Part shown: positions 26,626 through 34,418 of the stretch, one piece after another
Layout of the letters: each line of letters starts with the position of its first letter
Position numbering within the stretch: the stretch's first letter is position 1
Source: Syntrophobacterales bacterium
GTDB lineage: Bacteria > Desulfobacterota > Desulfobaccia > Desulfobaccales > 0-14-0-80-60-11
NCBI GenBank assembly: GCA_023229795.1
Contig: JALNYP010000003.1
Coordinates: 39,586-103,585 of the forward strand
Direction: 5' to 3'
DNA length: 64,000 nt
Translations under genes and position numbers: made by a program
Notes under the pieces: model-generated
The model's database searches: none
What the model saw: only the letters and a program-made list of their open reading frames with translations
What the model was told of the DNA's origin: nothing

Positions 26626-27030
26626 ATGCTTACACTAAAATTCTGCATCGCGGTTTTGGGATTGTTGATTTGTACCTCTTCGGCCTCGGCGCAGAAAATT
26701 GAACGGTTTACGGATAGCAAAGGCACCGTGCATATCGGCACCCCGCCCGATGCCAAACCCAGGGATAATACCAAACCCGAAGCCAAACCTGAAGCCAAAC
26801 CCGAAGCTGTTACCAAGCCGGAAGCCGCGAAACCCATTCAAAGGAAAATCCCGCCTAAGTCACAACGAGTCTCACGCCGGCCCATGGGTCAACATCCCCT
26901 CGGAGAATTTCCACCTCACAACTTGCCTTCTTCGTACCAGAGGTCTGTTGTCAAGCCTCAGCCTGGGCAGCCTGAGCCCCCCAAGGGAGCGCCGGGACCT
27001 GCAGCGGGCCAGAAGGCCGCTACCCCTTAA
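26626..27030 (+). CDS. Exported DUF4124-like protein with KPEA repeats
   Basis: A 134-residue protein. I favour the ATG at 26626 because AAGGAG lies 11 bases upstream; ATG 26602 would add eight residues. A signal peptide (CIAVLGLLICTSSASA) is followed by IERFTDSKGTVHIGTPP, which matches the short DUF4124 beta motif (YxWxDxxGxxHyt). The rest is low complexity: five PEAKPEAK-type units, then a basic Pro/Arg tail. It may be a periplasmic spacer or peptidoglycan-contacting protein; this is inference. A terminator follows 47 bp after the stop. Confidence 0.65.
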   Translation: MLTLKFCIAVLGLLICTSSASAQKIERFTDSKGTVHIGTPPDAKPRDNTKPEAKPEAKPEAVTKPEAAKPIQRKIPPKSQRVSRRPMGQHPLGEFPPHNLPSSYQRSVVKPQPGQPEPPKGAPGPAAGQKAATP

Positions 27031-27076
27031 GCTAGCCTCTTCCCTCCCGCCCAACCAGCTTCTGATTTTCGCAGAA

Positions 27077-27124
27077 AATTGACCAAGCGGTGGCGCCCTC
27101 GCACCTTCTCGGTCAATTCTTTTT
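27077..27124 (+). terminator. Intrinsic terminator closing the oxidase gene group
   Basis: AATTGACC (27077-27084) pairs with GGTCAATT (27111-27118) and is followed by CTTTTT. The next transcription unit starts 36 bp further on. Confidence 0.75.
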
Positions 27125-27159
27125 GCCGCTGTCCCCTTTCCATGCCCAGCATTTTTCCG

Positions 27160-27187
27160 TTGACATTAGCTTAGATAAGTATATAAA
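27160..27187 (+). promoter_or_regulatory. Sigma-70-type promoter of the selenoprotein pair
   Basis: TTGACA (27160-27165), a 16-bp spacer and TATAAA (27182-27187). The AT-rich dyad ATATTAATAT (27191-27200) overlaps the start region and could be a repressor site. Confidence 0.65.
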
Positions 27188-27254
27188 CGTATATTAATAT
27201 GATATAAACCTGCCAAGGTCGGAGCAAAAAATGAAGCAGAAAAGGAGAAGCGCC

Positions 27255-27527
27255 TTGCTCAAGATCAGGGTCTTTATGAACGATCCCTGCGGTCTGACCT
27301 GAAAGCGGCTCCACGAAATGCTGCCCAGGTTGGGCGAGAAATACGAACTTGACGTGGAGACCGTTACCAGGTCCAGGGAGGAATACCAGAGTGACGCGTA
27401 CCAAGCCCTGGGTCTGCCCGCGGCCCCCGCGGTGCTGGTCGAAGACGAACTGGCCGGCCAGGGGCCGGAACTCTCGGAGGAAAAGGTGGAGGCCCTGATT
27501 CGGCGGCATCTGCTATTGCCGGCGTAA
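27255..27527 (+). CDS. Thioredoxin-fold selenoprotein 1 (in-frame UGA at residue 16)
   Basis: A 90-residue protein if the in-frame TGA at 27300-27302 is read as selenocysteine. TTG 27255 is preceded by AAAGGAG at 7 bases and aligns exactly with the start of the next gene. The N-terminus reads LKIRVFMNDPCGLT-U-KRLHEM. After U comes a helix (KRLHEMLPRLGEKY), a strand (ELDVETVT) and LPAAPAVLVED with a cis-Pro-like turn, so the fold is thioredoxin-like. By alignment to thioredoxin, U sits where the second Cys of CxxC would be; the other Cys is at U-4 (CxxxU). A GCCCA-GGT-TGGGC hairpin starts 21 bases after UGA. The following gene is a homologue with the same features. Specific function unknown; redox role inferred. 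Confidence 0.85.
27300..27338 (+). promoter_or_regulatory. SECIS-like recoding element of selenoprotein 1
   Basis: The UGA at 27300-27302 is followed by a hairpin GCCCA (27323-27327), loop GGT, TGGGC (27331-27335). The loop begins 26 bases after UGA and holds GGU, as in bacterial SECIS apical loops. Confidence 0.75.
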
Positions 27528-27556
27528 GCCGCAAAGGTTGAAAGGAGGAGAGAATG

Positions 27557-27874
27557 ATGCTCCAGGTCAGATTCTTTATGAACGAGCCCAATGGCAAGCC
27601 CTGAAAGCACTTCCAGCAGATGATGCCCAGGTTGGGCCAAAAGTATGCCATTGAGATCGAGACCATTTCCAAGCCCATCGCCGACTACCAGACGGACGAG
27701 TATTTCGAACTGGACCTGCCGACGGCTCCCGCGGTGATGGTGGCCGAGGAGATCGTGGTGGAAGGCGCCGATGTGGCCGAGGACGCGTTGGAGGCCGTGA
27801 TCTGCCGGCACCTGGGGCTGCCGTTGCCTGCGCCCGCCAAGAGGGGTTTTCTGCAGCGCCTATTCGGCCAATGA
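27557..27874 (+). CDS. Thioredoxin-fold selenoprotein 2 (in-frame UGA at residue 16)
   Basis: A 105-residue protein if TGA at 27602-27604 is selenocysteine. The start is one of two adjacent ATGs (27554, 27557); 27557 matches the start of selenoprotein 1, and AAAGGAGGAG precedes it. It reads LQVRFFMNEPNGKP-U-KHFQQM, then MPRLGQKYAIEIETI, LPTAPAVMVAEE and a C-terminal helix VICRHLGLPLP, ending in a short basic tail (KRGFLQRLFG). It is clearly homologous to the gene 29 bp upstream, a tandem duplicate. It has no cysteine near U; the only Cys is in VICRHL. The SECIS-like hairpin is identical in sequence and spacing. This conservation rules out two chance nonsense mutations. Confidence 0.85.
27602..27640 (+). 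promoter_or_regulatory. SECIS-like recoding element of selenoprotein 2
   Basis: The hairpin GCCCA (27625-27629), loop GGT, TGGGC (27633-27637) again starts its loop 26 bases after UGA (27602-27604). The 13-base core is the same as in selenoprotein 1 although flanking codons differ. Confidence 0.75.
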
Positions 27875-28177
27875 TGTCTGGGTTAAGAGGTGGGGGCGGG
27901 TAGCTGCGCAGGTCGCTCGCCGCGGCAATCCCGCGGCCGATCCCCAGCGTACAGCATAATGCTCCACTATACCCCTGGCCTGTGGATGCCCCCCCGCAAA
28001 AAGAAGGGCCCCTGGAAGGGCCCTTCGACAATACTCAGTGAGTGCAGGCTGCGTCCTGCACACCTCTCTCCATGCTCCTTTCCCCCGCTGGGGAGAGGAT
28101 TGATCTAAGGGGGCGGAAGCCCTATTTGCCTGCCGGCGGTCGAGTTGCACCGTTGATGGCGCCGGCCCGTCCCCGAA
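27875..28177. other. Convergent intergenic region with hairpin
   Basis: No gene seen. GAAGGGCCC (28003-28011) and GGGCCCTTC (28018-28026) form a perfect 9-bp stem with a 6-base loop between the convergent selenoprotein and TPR genes. No T-run follows on the plus strand. Confidence 0.55.
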
Positions 28178-28609
28178 TTACCTTTGGTCCCCCATCTTCC
28201 TCTTGATCATGGCGATGAAGTCGGGGTCCACCCCGTACCCCAGGGCCTTGGCCTTGGTAATATCCGCCAGGGCCTGGTCGTATTTTTCGGTATTCAGATA
28301 AATCATGCCCCGCTGGTAGTAGGCCCGGGCGAAGCTCGGGTTCAGTTTGAGGGCCTCTTCGAACAATTGCATGGCCTGGCTGTTATTCCCCTTGGCATAG
28401 TACACCACCCCTTTATACGTGATCAGGGCCGGGTCCTGGGGTTTGAGTTTTAAGGCCTGGTCGAAGTCCTTGATAGCCTGCTCGTAGCGCCCCGCCTGGC
28501 TGTTTTCAATGCCCTTATTGACATAACTTTGGACGTCCTGGGCACCGACCCAGGTTGGCAGCAGGACCAGCAAGAGTAAAGCTACGGTGAAGCCGTAAGC
28601 ACGTTTCAT
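28178..28609 (-). CDS. Exported tetratricopeptide-repeat protein
   Basis: A 143-residue protein with a signal peptide (YGFTVALLLLVLLPTWVGAQ). Three TPR units follow: SYVNKGIENSQAGRYEQAIK, then ITYKGVVYYAKGNNSQAMQL and RAYYQRGMIYLNTEKYDQAL, each with the typical G/Y/A pattern. TPRs mediate protein-protein contacts; the protein probably works in the periplasm or on the outer membrane, partner unknown. AGGAGG stands before the ATG. It lies downstream of nrdJ on the same strand, 61 bp away, but no functional link is evident. Confidence 0.85.
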   Translation of the reverse strand: MKRAYGFTVALLLLVLLPTWVGAQDVQSYVNKGIENSQAGRYEQAIKDFDQALKLKPQDPALITYKGVVYYAKGNNSQAMQLFEEALKLNPSFARAYYQRGMIYLNTEKYDQALADITKAKALGYGVDPDFIAMIKRKMGDQR

Positions 28610-28669
28610 GAGTTCAAAACCTCCTGTCCTTAAGATTATCAGGTTTTCCGAAATGATCCAGCCCCCTCG

Positions 28670-30445
28670 TCAGACTGAACAAAGGCGGCATTCTTCGGCA
28701 AATTCGTGAGACAGGGTCAGGGCCTCGTCGCCGGTGGGCAGGCTCAGGACCTGCCCGGGCTTGGACCCGTACCGGTAAACAGTGATGCCCTTCAGGCCCA
28801 GGCGGTGCGCCAGGTGGTAGGCCGCGGCCACGTCTTCCCGGGTGGCCTCCGGGGCCAGGTTGATGGTCTTGGATACCGCGTTTTCCACGTGGCGCTGAAA
28901 CGCGGCCTGCATCTTCACCTGGTACTCCACGCTCACTTCGAAGGTGGTGGGAAAGAGACGCCGGAGCTTTTCCGGCAACGCCGTAAGCGGCCGCACCCGC
29001 CCAGTGGCCAGGACCCGGGGCACCCATTCCTCTGCCGACAGGCCCGCGTCAGCCAGTTTTTCCAGGAACAGGGGATGGACCTCGTCGAACTCTGCGCCTT
29101 CCAAAGCCCGGCGGCGGTAGGCCACCGCGAACAGGGGCTCGATGCCGCTGGAGGTCCCGGCGATGATGCTGATGGTGCCGGTGGGGGCGATGGTGGTGAC
29201 TGTGGCGTTGCGCCGGGGCGGCTGGCCCTGGCGGTGCCAGCGGCTATGGTAGAAATTGGGAAAGGGGCCCCGCTGGCTCGCCAGCGCCTGGGATTGAGCC
29301 ACGGCCCGGTCCTGGATGCGGGCCATAATCCGGTCGCCCAACTCCAGGGCCTCGGGAGAATCGTAGGCGATGCCCAGTTTGATGAACAGATCCGCCAGGC
29401 CCATGATCCCCAGGCCGATCTTGCGGTTGGCGTGGGTGATGGCGGTGATCTGGGGCAGGGGATACTGGCTCTGGTCAATGACGTCGTCCAGGAAAATCAC
29501 CCCCAAAGCCACCAGGCGGTCCAGTTCCTCCCAGTCCAACTCGCCTCCCTTGACCAGCGAAGCCAGGTTGATGGAGCCCAGGTTGCAGGATTCATAGGCC
29601 AGCAGGGGCTGCTCGCCGCAAGGGTTAGTGGCCTCCAGGGGGCCGATCTCCGGGGTGGGGTTGGCCCGCTCGATGGCATCCGCGAAGACCAGGCCGGGGT
29701 CGCCGGTGGTCAGAGCTGCCTCACAGATGCGGTCGAACACCTCCCGGGCCTGGAGCCGGCGCACCTCAAGCCCCGTGCGGGGGTTGATCAGGGGATAGTC
29801 GCGGTTCGCGTCCACCCGCTGCATGAAGTCGTCGGTTACCGCCACCGACAGGTTGAAGTTGGGGAGCATCCCTTTGTCGGACTTGGTGGTGATAAATTCC
29901 AGGATGTCCGGATGATCCACCCGGAGGATGCCCATATTGGCGCCCCGGCGGCGGCCGCCCTGTTTCACCACTTCCGTGGTGGTGTCATAGATGCGCATGA
30001 AGCCCACGGGGCCCGAAGCTACCCGGCCCGTGCTGCGCACCTGGTCGCCCCGGGGCCGCAGGTGGCTGAAGTTGAAGCCGGTGCCGCCGCCGGTCTGGTG
30101 AATCAGGGCCATGTCCCGCACGCCCTCCAGGATGCTGCGCATGTCATCATGGACGGGGATGACGAAGCAGGCGGCCAACTGCCCCCGGGGCAGGCCGGCG
30201 TTCATCAGGGTCGGGGTGTTGGGGAGAAATTTCAGGCCGGCCAGGGCCTCATAAAAGGTCTCGGCTTGGCGGGCCGCGGCCTGGGAACCGCCGTAAGGCT
30301 CTTCCGCCGTGGCCACGCTTTCGGCCACCCGCCGGAACAACTCATCCGCGGTTTCCACCACTTTGCCGTCGGGATCGCGGCGCAGATAGCGTTCGCTCAA
30401 CACCCGGACGGCGATAGGGCGGAATGATGGCGGTGGAACGGTCAT
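28670..30445 (-). CDS. nrdJ: Vitamin B12-dependent (class II) ribonucleotide reductase
   Basis: Reduces ribonucleotides to deoxyribonucleotides with adenosylcobalamin, independent of oxygen. It is 591 residues from the ATG at 30445; a frame from 30487 would add 14 residues encoded by a dispersed repeat, which I reject. The family signatures are LPNTPTLMNAGLPRGQLAAC, HQTGGGTGFNFSHLRPRGD, NPCGEQPLLAYESCNLGSIN (the N-C-E-S active-site set) and PTGTISIIAGTSSGIEP. The C-terminus ends CRLC, the redox-active pair that re-reduces the active site. The length is close to that of the shorter class II enzymes. No NrdR box was identified upstream; that space is filled by repeats. Confidence 0.96.
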   Translation of the reverse strand: MTVPPPSFRPIAVRVLSERYLRRDPDGKVVETADELFRRVAESVATAEEPYGGSQAAARQAETFYEALAGLKFLPNTPTLMNAGLPRGQLAACFVIPVHDDMRSILEGVRDMALIHQTGGGTGFNFSHLRPRGDQVRSTGRVASGPVGFMRIYDTTTEVVKQGGRRRGANMGILRVDHPDILEFITTKSDKGMLPNFNLSVAVTDDFMQRVDANRDYPLINPRTGLEVRRLQAREVFDRICEAALTTGDPGLVFADAIERANPTPEIGPLEATNPCGEQPLLAYESCNLGSINLASLVKGGELDWEELDRLVALGVIFLDDVIDQSQYPLPQITAITHANRKIGLGIMGLADLFIKLGIAYDSPEALELGDRIMARIQDRAVAQSQALASQRGPFPNFYHSRWHRQGQPPRRNATVTTIAPTGTISIIAGTSSGIEPLFAVAYRRRALEGAEFDEVHPLFLEKLADAGLSAEEWVPRVLATGRVRPLTALPEKLRRLFPTTFEVSVEYQVKMQAAFQRHVENAVSKTINLAPEATREDVAAAYHLAHRLGLKGITVYRYGSKPGQVLSLPTGDEALTLSHEFAEECRLCSV

Positions 30446-30459
30446 GGCATATTCAACTT

Positions 30460-30542
30460 GTTCCCAAGTTTCACTTGGGAACATCAATGGATGCCAAGCT
30501 CAGCTTGGCTGGTTAATACGTTCCCAAGCACAGCTTGGGAAC
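30460..30542. repeat. Triple-hairpin dispersed repeat (GTTCCCAAG type), copy 1
   Basis: GTTCCCAAG...CTTGGGAAC (30460-30482), GCCAAGC...GCTTGGC (30493-30509) and GTTCCCAAG...CTTGGGAAC (30520-30542) make three hairpins in a row. Related copies lie at 41844 and 42872. Confidence 0.85.
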
Positions 30543-30552
30543 GAGCACCAAA

Positions 30553-30576
30553 CTGAAAACTGAAAACTGAAAACCG
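30553..30576. repeat. Heptamer tract CTGAAAA x3
   Basis: Three CTGAAAA units plus CCG, just after the stop of the DUF169 gene. It belongs to the GAAAAC heptamer family seen at eight places in this window. Confidence 0.8.
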
Positions 30577-30578
30577 TT

Positions 30579-31361
30579 TTACAGGATTCCCCACTTCTTG
30601 GCCCGCTCTTCATAGTTCGGCGGGAAGCTGGGGGAGAAGTTCTGGTAAACGGTGATGGGGTAGCGGGCCCCGATCTTCTTGGCCGCGTCCTTCAGTCCCA
30701 CCAGGAGGCCATCCAGGAGCTTGCCGGGAAAGGCCATTACCATCTCGTCGTCCTGGGTCATGGAAAAGATGCGGTCGCCCATGCCGGGGATGGCCACTCT
30801 GATCTCACCGGTGCGGTACGGGGCGATGAGGTATTCGGTGCATTCCACCTTGCCGCCGAATTCGCCGGTGACCCGCGCGCCCAGGCTGAAGGTGGCCGCC
30901 TGAATGAGGCGCATGAGCTGGGCCGGATTGCCGTAAACCACCACCACATCCGGGTTCTGGGCCAGGCGTTCCAGGGGGCAGAGATAGATGGCCTCGATCT
31001 CCTGCGGTTCGAACCGGGGCAGGGCTTCCACTTCTTTGAGGGACGGCCCCAGGTCCCGATGAAATCCCGCTTCGCAAAAGAGTTGCCCCAGTTCCATGAT
31101 GGGGTCCGCGGCCGGCGTGAAGCCGAAGGCCAACATGCCGGGCACGCAGAGGAGGTCGTCCCGGGTCAGCCCCACCGGCCAGCCGTACACCCGGGTCATG
31201 GTGACCCCCTGGCAGATGGTCACTTTCTTGCCGAAGACTTTGGAAGGTTGCCGGGTCTTGGGCGGCAGCGCGGCGGCTTCTTTCAGGAAGGAAACTCCGA
31301 AGGGTTCGGTTCTCAAGCGCAAGTTTTCTTTCAACTGCACGGCTGCGGCTCTGTAATCCAT
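30579..31361 (-). CDS. DUF169-family protein
   Basis: A 260-residue soluble protein of the DUF169 family. It shows the family's N-terminal LRLRTEPFGVSFLKE, the CQGVTMTRVYGW segment, the IYLCPLERL strand and the CTEYLIAPYRTGEIRVAIPG core. Members occur in anaerobes and archaea; their function is unknown, though conserved cysteines (CQG, LFCEAG, LCPL, ECTEY) suggest a metal or redox centre (inference). The start ATG at 31361 is preceded by AGGAGA. It is transcribed towards nrdJ, with repeats between. Confidence 0.85.
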   Translation of the reverse strand: MDYRAAAVQLKENLRLRTEPFGVSFLKEAAALPPKTRQPSKVFGKKVTICQGVTMTRVYGWPVGLTRDDLLCVPGMLAFGFTPAADPIMELGQLFCEAGFHRDLGPSLKEVEALPRFEPQEIEAIYLCPLERLAQNPDVVVVYGNPAQLMRLIQAATFSLGARVTGEFGGKVECTEYLIAPYRTGEIRVAIPGMGDRIFSMTQDDEMVMAFPGKLLDGLLVGLKDAAKKIGARYPITVYQNFSPSFPPNYEERAKKWGIL

Positions 31362-31551
31362 GGTCTCTCCTGGGTAGGGTGGGGGACTGGTCTGACCTGC
31401 TATTCTGATGCTTCATAGTAAGAATTAGTTAAGCGAGATGCAAGCATGCTTAGGTTTTCCCTTGGCGCGGGGGCCGATCCCGGATAAAATAATCCCTTGA
31501 ATCGCCGGTTATAAAGTCTATCCCTTTCCCGACTCATAAGGCTTCTCTAAG

Positions 31552-34302
31552 ATGTCAACCGCACCAATCCCAATCCATACCCTCACGCCGGATGAGGCCC
31601 TGGCGGCCCTGGAAACCGGCCCCCAGGGGTTGAGCCAGGACGACGCCCAGGAACGCCTGGAGCGCTTCGGCCCCAACGCGCTATCCACGGGTAAGAAGAT
31701 CTCGGCCCTGCGCATCCTGTTGCGCCAGTTCTTCAATATTCTGATCCTCATCCTGTTGGCGGCCACGGGGATCTCCTTTGGGTTGGGAGAGACCCTGGAT
31801 GCCTGGGTCATTCTGGCCATTGTGCTGGCCTGCGTGGTAATGGGTTTTGTCCAGGAATACCGCGCGGAAAAGGCGGCCGCGGCGCTTGCCAAGCTGGCGG
31901 CGCCGGTGGCCACCGTCATCCGGGAGGGCAAAGAACGGGAAATCCCCGCCCGGGAAGTGGTGCCCGGCGACCTGCTGGTCTTGCATACCGGGGACCGGGT
32001 GGCCGCGGACGGCCGTTTGCTGCATGAGGTCAATCTGAAGGCGGACGAGGCGCTCCTCACCGGAGAGTCTCTGGCCGCGGGTAAGAATCTGGCGCCGGTA
32101 CCGGACCCCGACAAGGCCGTGGCCGACCGCAAGTGCATGGTCTTCGGGGGTACGGTGATTACCTACGGCCGCGGCCAGGCGGTGGTCACCGCCACCGGCA
32201 TGGACACGGAGTTCGGCAAGATTGCCCGGATGCTCGAGGATGTGGCCGAAGAACACACTCCCCTGGAAGCCCGGATGGCCACTATCGGCCGTATGTTGGG
32301 CCTGATTTGCCTGGTGGTGGCTGCCGGAGCCACCCTCTTGGGCGTGCTTCGGGGGCATGGCTGGCTGGAGATGCTGATCTGGGGGATCAGCCTGGCCGTG
32401 GCCGCGGTGCCTGAATCCCTGCCCGCGGTGGTCACCGGGGCCCTGGCCATCGGCACCACCCGCATGGCCCGCAAGAACGCCATTGTCAAGCGCCTGCCCG
32501 CGGTGGAGACCATGGGCTGCACTTCCGTCATCTGTACCGACAAGACCGGCACCCTGACCAAAAATGAAATGACGGCCCGACGGCTTTTCCTGGACGGGCA
32601 GGTTATCGACGTGAGCGGTTCCGGCTATAGGCCCGCGGGCTCGTTTCGAGCCGGGGGAGCTGCGGTGAGCCCCGCGCCTAATCCGGTATTGGCTATGGCC
32701 GCCCGCATCGCCATGTTGTGCAATGACGCCGCCCTGGAGGAGATCGATGGCGTCTGGACCGTCCGGGGCGACCCCACGGAAGGGGCGCTCCTGGTGTTGA
32801 GCCGCAAGGCAGGGATCAACCCCGAGGAGCTCCTCACGGAATTTCCCCGGGTTGCGGAGATTCCTTTTACCTCGGAAGCCAAGCGCATGAGCACCTTTCA
32901 TCAGGAGGAAGACCGTATCCTGATGTGCGTCAAAGGGGCCCCGGAAAGCCTGCTGACCCAAGCTTGGCAAATGCTGACGGAGGCAGGCGAGCAGGCCATG
33001 ACCCCGGAGGTCCGGGAGGCCGTGCGGAGCCAGGCTGCGGGCATGGCCCATGAGGCCCTCAGAGTCCTGGGGTTGGCCTACCGGCGTTTTCCGGAGGTCC
33101 CCAACCTCGAAGAGGAGGGCGTTAACCGGGAACTGGTCTGGGTGGGGCTGGTGGGGATGATTGACCCGGCCCGGCCGGAAGCCCGCCAGGCCGTGGCCCA
33201 GTGCCGCCAGGCGGGCATCCGGGTCATTATGGTCACCGGGGACCACCCTGACACCGCTGGAGCCATTGCCCGTGAGGTTGGGCTGATTGCCAAAAAAATG
33301 GAATCCCACGCGGTTCTGACTGGACCTGAACTCAACAAACTGAGCGACTCGGAGCTTAAAAAGGCCCTCCGCACGGTCCGAGTCTTCGCCCGGGTGGCCC
33401 CGGAGCACAAACTCCGCCTGGTGGATATTCTCAAGGCCCAGGGCGAAGTGGTGGCCATGACCGGAGACGGGGTCAACGACGCCCCGGCCTTAAAGCGCGC
33501 TGATATCGGCGTGGCCATGGGCATTACCGGCACCGAGGTCACCAAGGAGACCGCGGCCATGATTCTGGCGGACGACAACTTCGCCACCCTGGTGGCCGCA
33601 GTGGAGGAAGGCCGGGCCATCTTCGACAATATCAAAAAGTACCTCGTATTCCTGTTAAGCTGCAACATCGCCGAAATCCTGGTGCTCACCGGGGCCATTT
33701 TTTTGGGTCTGCCGCTCCCCCTCCTGGCCCTGCAAATTCTCTGGGTGAACCTTGATTCCGACGGCCTCCCCGCCTTTGCCTTAGGAGTGGACCCTAAGGC
33801 CCCGGACATCATGCGCCGCCCGCCCCGGCCAGCCGGAGAGGGGGTCTTCTCCCACTCAGTTAACGTGCTGCTGGTGGTAATCTCGGTCTACCTTACCTTA
33901 ATTCTCCTCCCCCTCTTTGCCTTTTACGTGTTCTTTGATCCAAACGGGCTGGGGGAGCCGGACCAGATTCTCTCCCAGGCTCAGACCATGGTGTTCGCCA
34001 CTCTGATCCTGGCTGAACAGGTGAACGCCTTCAATTGCCGTTCGGATATCCACTCCCTGTTCAGCGTGGGGTTCTTTACCAACCGTCTTCTGCTCATCAG
34101 CGTGACCCTCTCCACCATTATGCTGACGGCCGTCATCTACTGGCCCCCCCTGACGAGGCTCTTCCATACCTTCCCCCTCCACCTCAGAGACTGGCTCATT
34201 GCTGTCGGATTAGGCCTGAGCATTTTCCCGGTGGTGGAGGTGACCAAGTGGATCATTCGCCGTAAGGCCCGGCGGCGGCCGCTGAGGGCGTCCAGGGTTT
34301 GA
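31552..34302 (+). CDS. Calcium-transporting-type P-type ATPase (P2 class)
   Basis: A 916-residue membrane pump. The N-terminal cation-ATPase domain is followed by TM helices, the actuator TGES loop (LLTGESLAAG), the TM4 ion-site segment VAAVPESLPAVV and the phosphorylation motif CTDKTGTLTKNEM with the phospho-Asp at residue 330. The nucleotide domain (KGAPESLL) and hinge TGDGVNDAPALKRADIGVAM follow, then six C-terminal helices. PESLPA in TM4 points to Ca2+ or similar cation export, but Na+/K+ or Mn2+ cannot be excluded. The ATG at 31552 follows the divergent DUF169 promoter region. Confidence 0.94.
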   Translation: MSTAPIPIHTLTPDEALAALETGPQGLSQDDAQERLERFGPNALSTGKKISALRILLRQFFNILILILLAATGISFGLGETLDAWVILAIVLACVVMGFVQEYRAEKAAAALAKLAAPVATVIREGKEREIPAREVVPGDLLVLHTGDRVAADGRLLHEVNLKADEALLTGESLAAGKNLAPVPDPDKAVADRKCMVFGGTVITYGRGQAVVTATGMDTEFGKIARMLEDVAEEHTPLEARMATIGRMLGLICLVVAAGATLLGVLRGHGWLEMLIWGISLAVAAVPESLPAVVTGALAIGTTRMARKNAIVKRLPAVETMGCTSVICTDKTGTLTKNEMTARRLFLDGQVIDVSGSGYRPAGSFRAGGAAVSPAPNPVLAMAARIAMLCNDAALEEIDGVWTVRGDPTEGALLVLSRKAGINPEELLTEFPRVAEIPFTSEAKRMSTFHQEEDRILMCVKGAPESLLTQAWQMLTEAGEQAMTPEVREAVRSQAAGMAHEALRVLGLAYRRFPEVPNLEEEGVNRELVWVGLVGMIDPARPEARQAVAQCRQAGIRVIMVTGDHPDTAGAIAREVGLIAKKMESHAVLTGPELNKLSDSELKKALRTVRVFARVAPEHKLRLVDILKAQGEVVAMTGDGVNDAPALKRADIGVAMGITGTEVTKETAAMILADDNFATLVAAVEEGRAIFDNIKKYLVFLLSCNIAEILVLTGAIFLGLPLPLLALQILWVNLDSDGLPAFALGVDPKAPDIMRRPPRPAGEGVFSHSVNVLLVVISVYLTLILLPLFAFYVFFDPNGLGEPDQILSQAQTMVFATLILAEQVNAFNCRSDIHSLFSVGFFTNRLLLISVTLSTIMLTAVIYWPPLTRLFHTFPLHLRDWLIAVGLGLSIFPVVEVTKWIIRRKARRRPLRASRV

Positions 34303-34418
34303 GGAAGAAGCGGCCAGAAGCAAGGTATGTATGATATTCATCCCCGGAAGCGGCCTCGCCCGAAGGATGACAAAGCGCGTCTGGTGACAAAACTTAATCT
34401 CAATGATATATTAACAAG

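Noticed and set aside
27300..27604. Reading the two TGA codons as nonsense mutations or sequencing errors
   Set aside because: Both stops occur at the same aligned position in two homologous genes, with the same hairpin at the same distance and conserved protein sequence on both sides.
28706..30427. Long open frame on the plus strand opposite nrdJ
   Set aside because: It mirrors a well-supported ribonucleotide reductase codon for codon; its translation is Gly/Gln/His/Asp-rich without domains, as expected for GC-rich antisense frames.
31681..33408. Long minus-strand frame opposite the P-type ATPase
   Set aside because: Antisense shadow of a complete ATPase gene; low-complexity His/Gly/Gln composition and no ribosome site.
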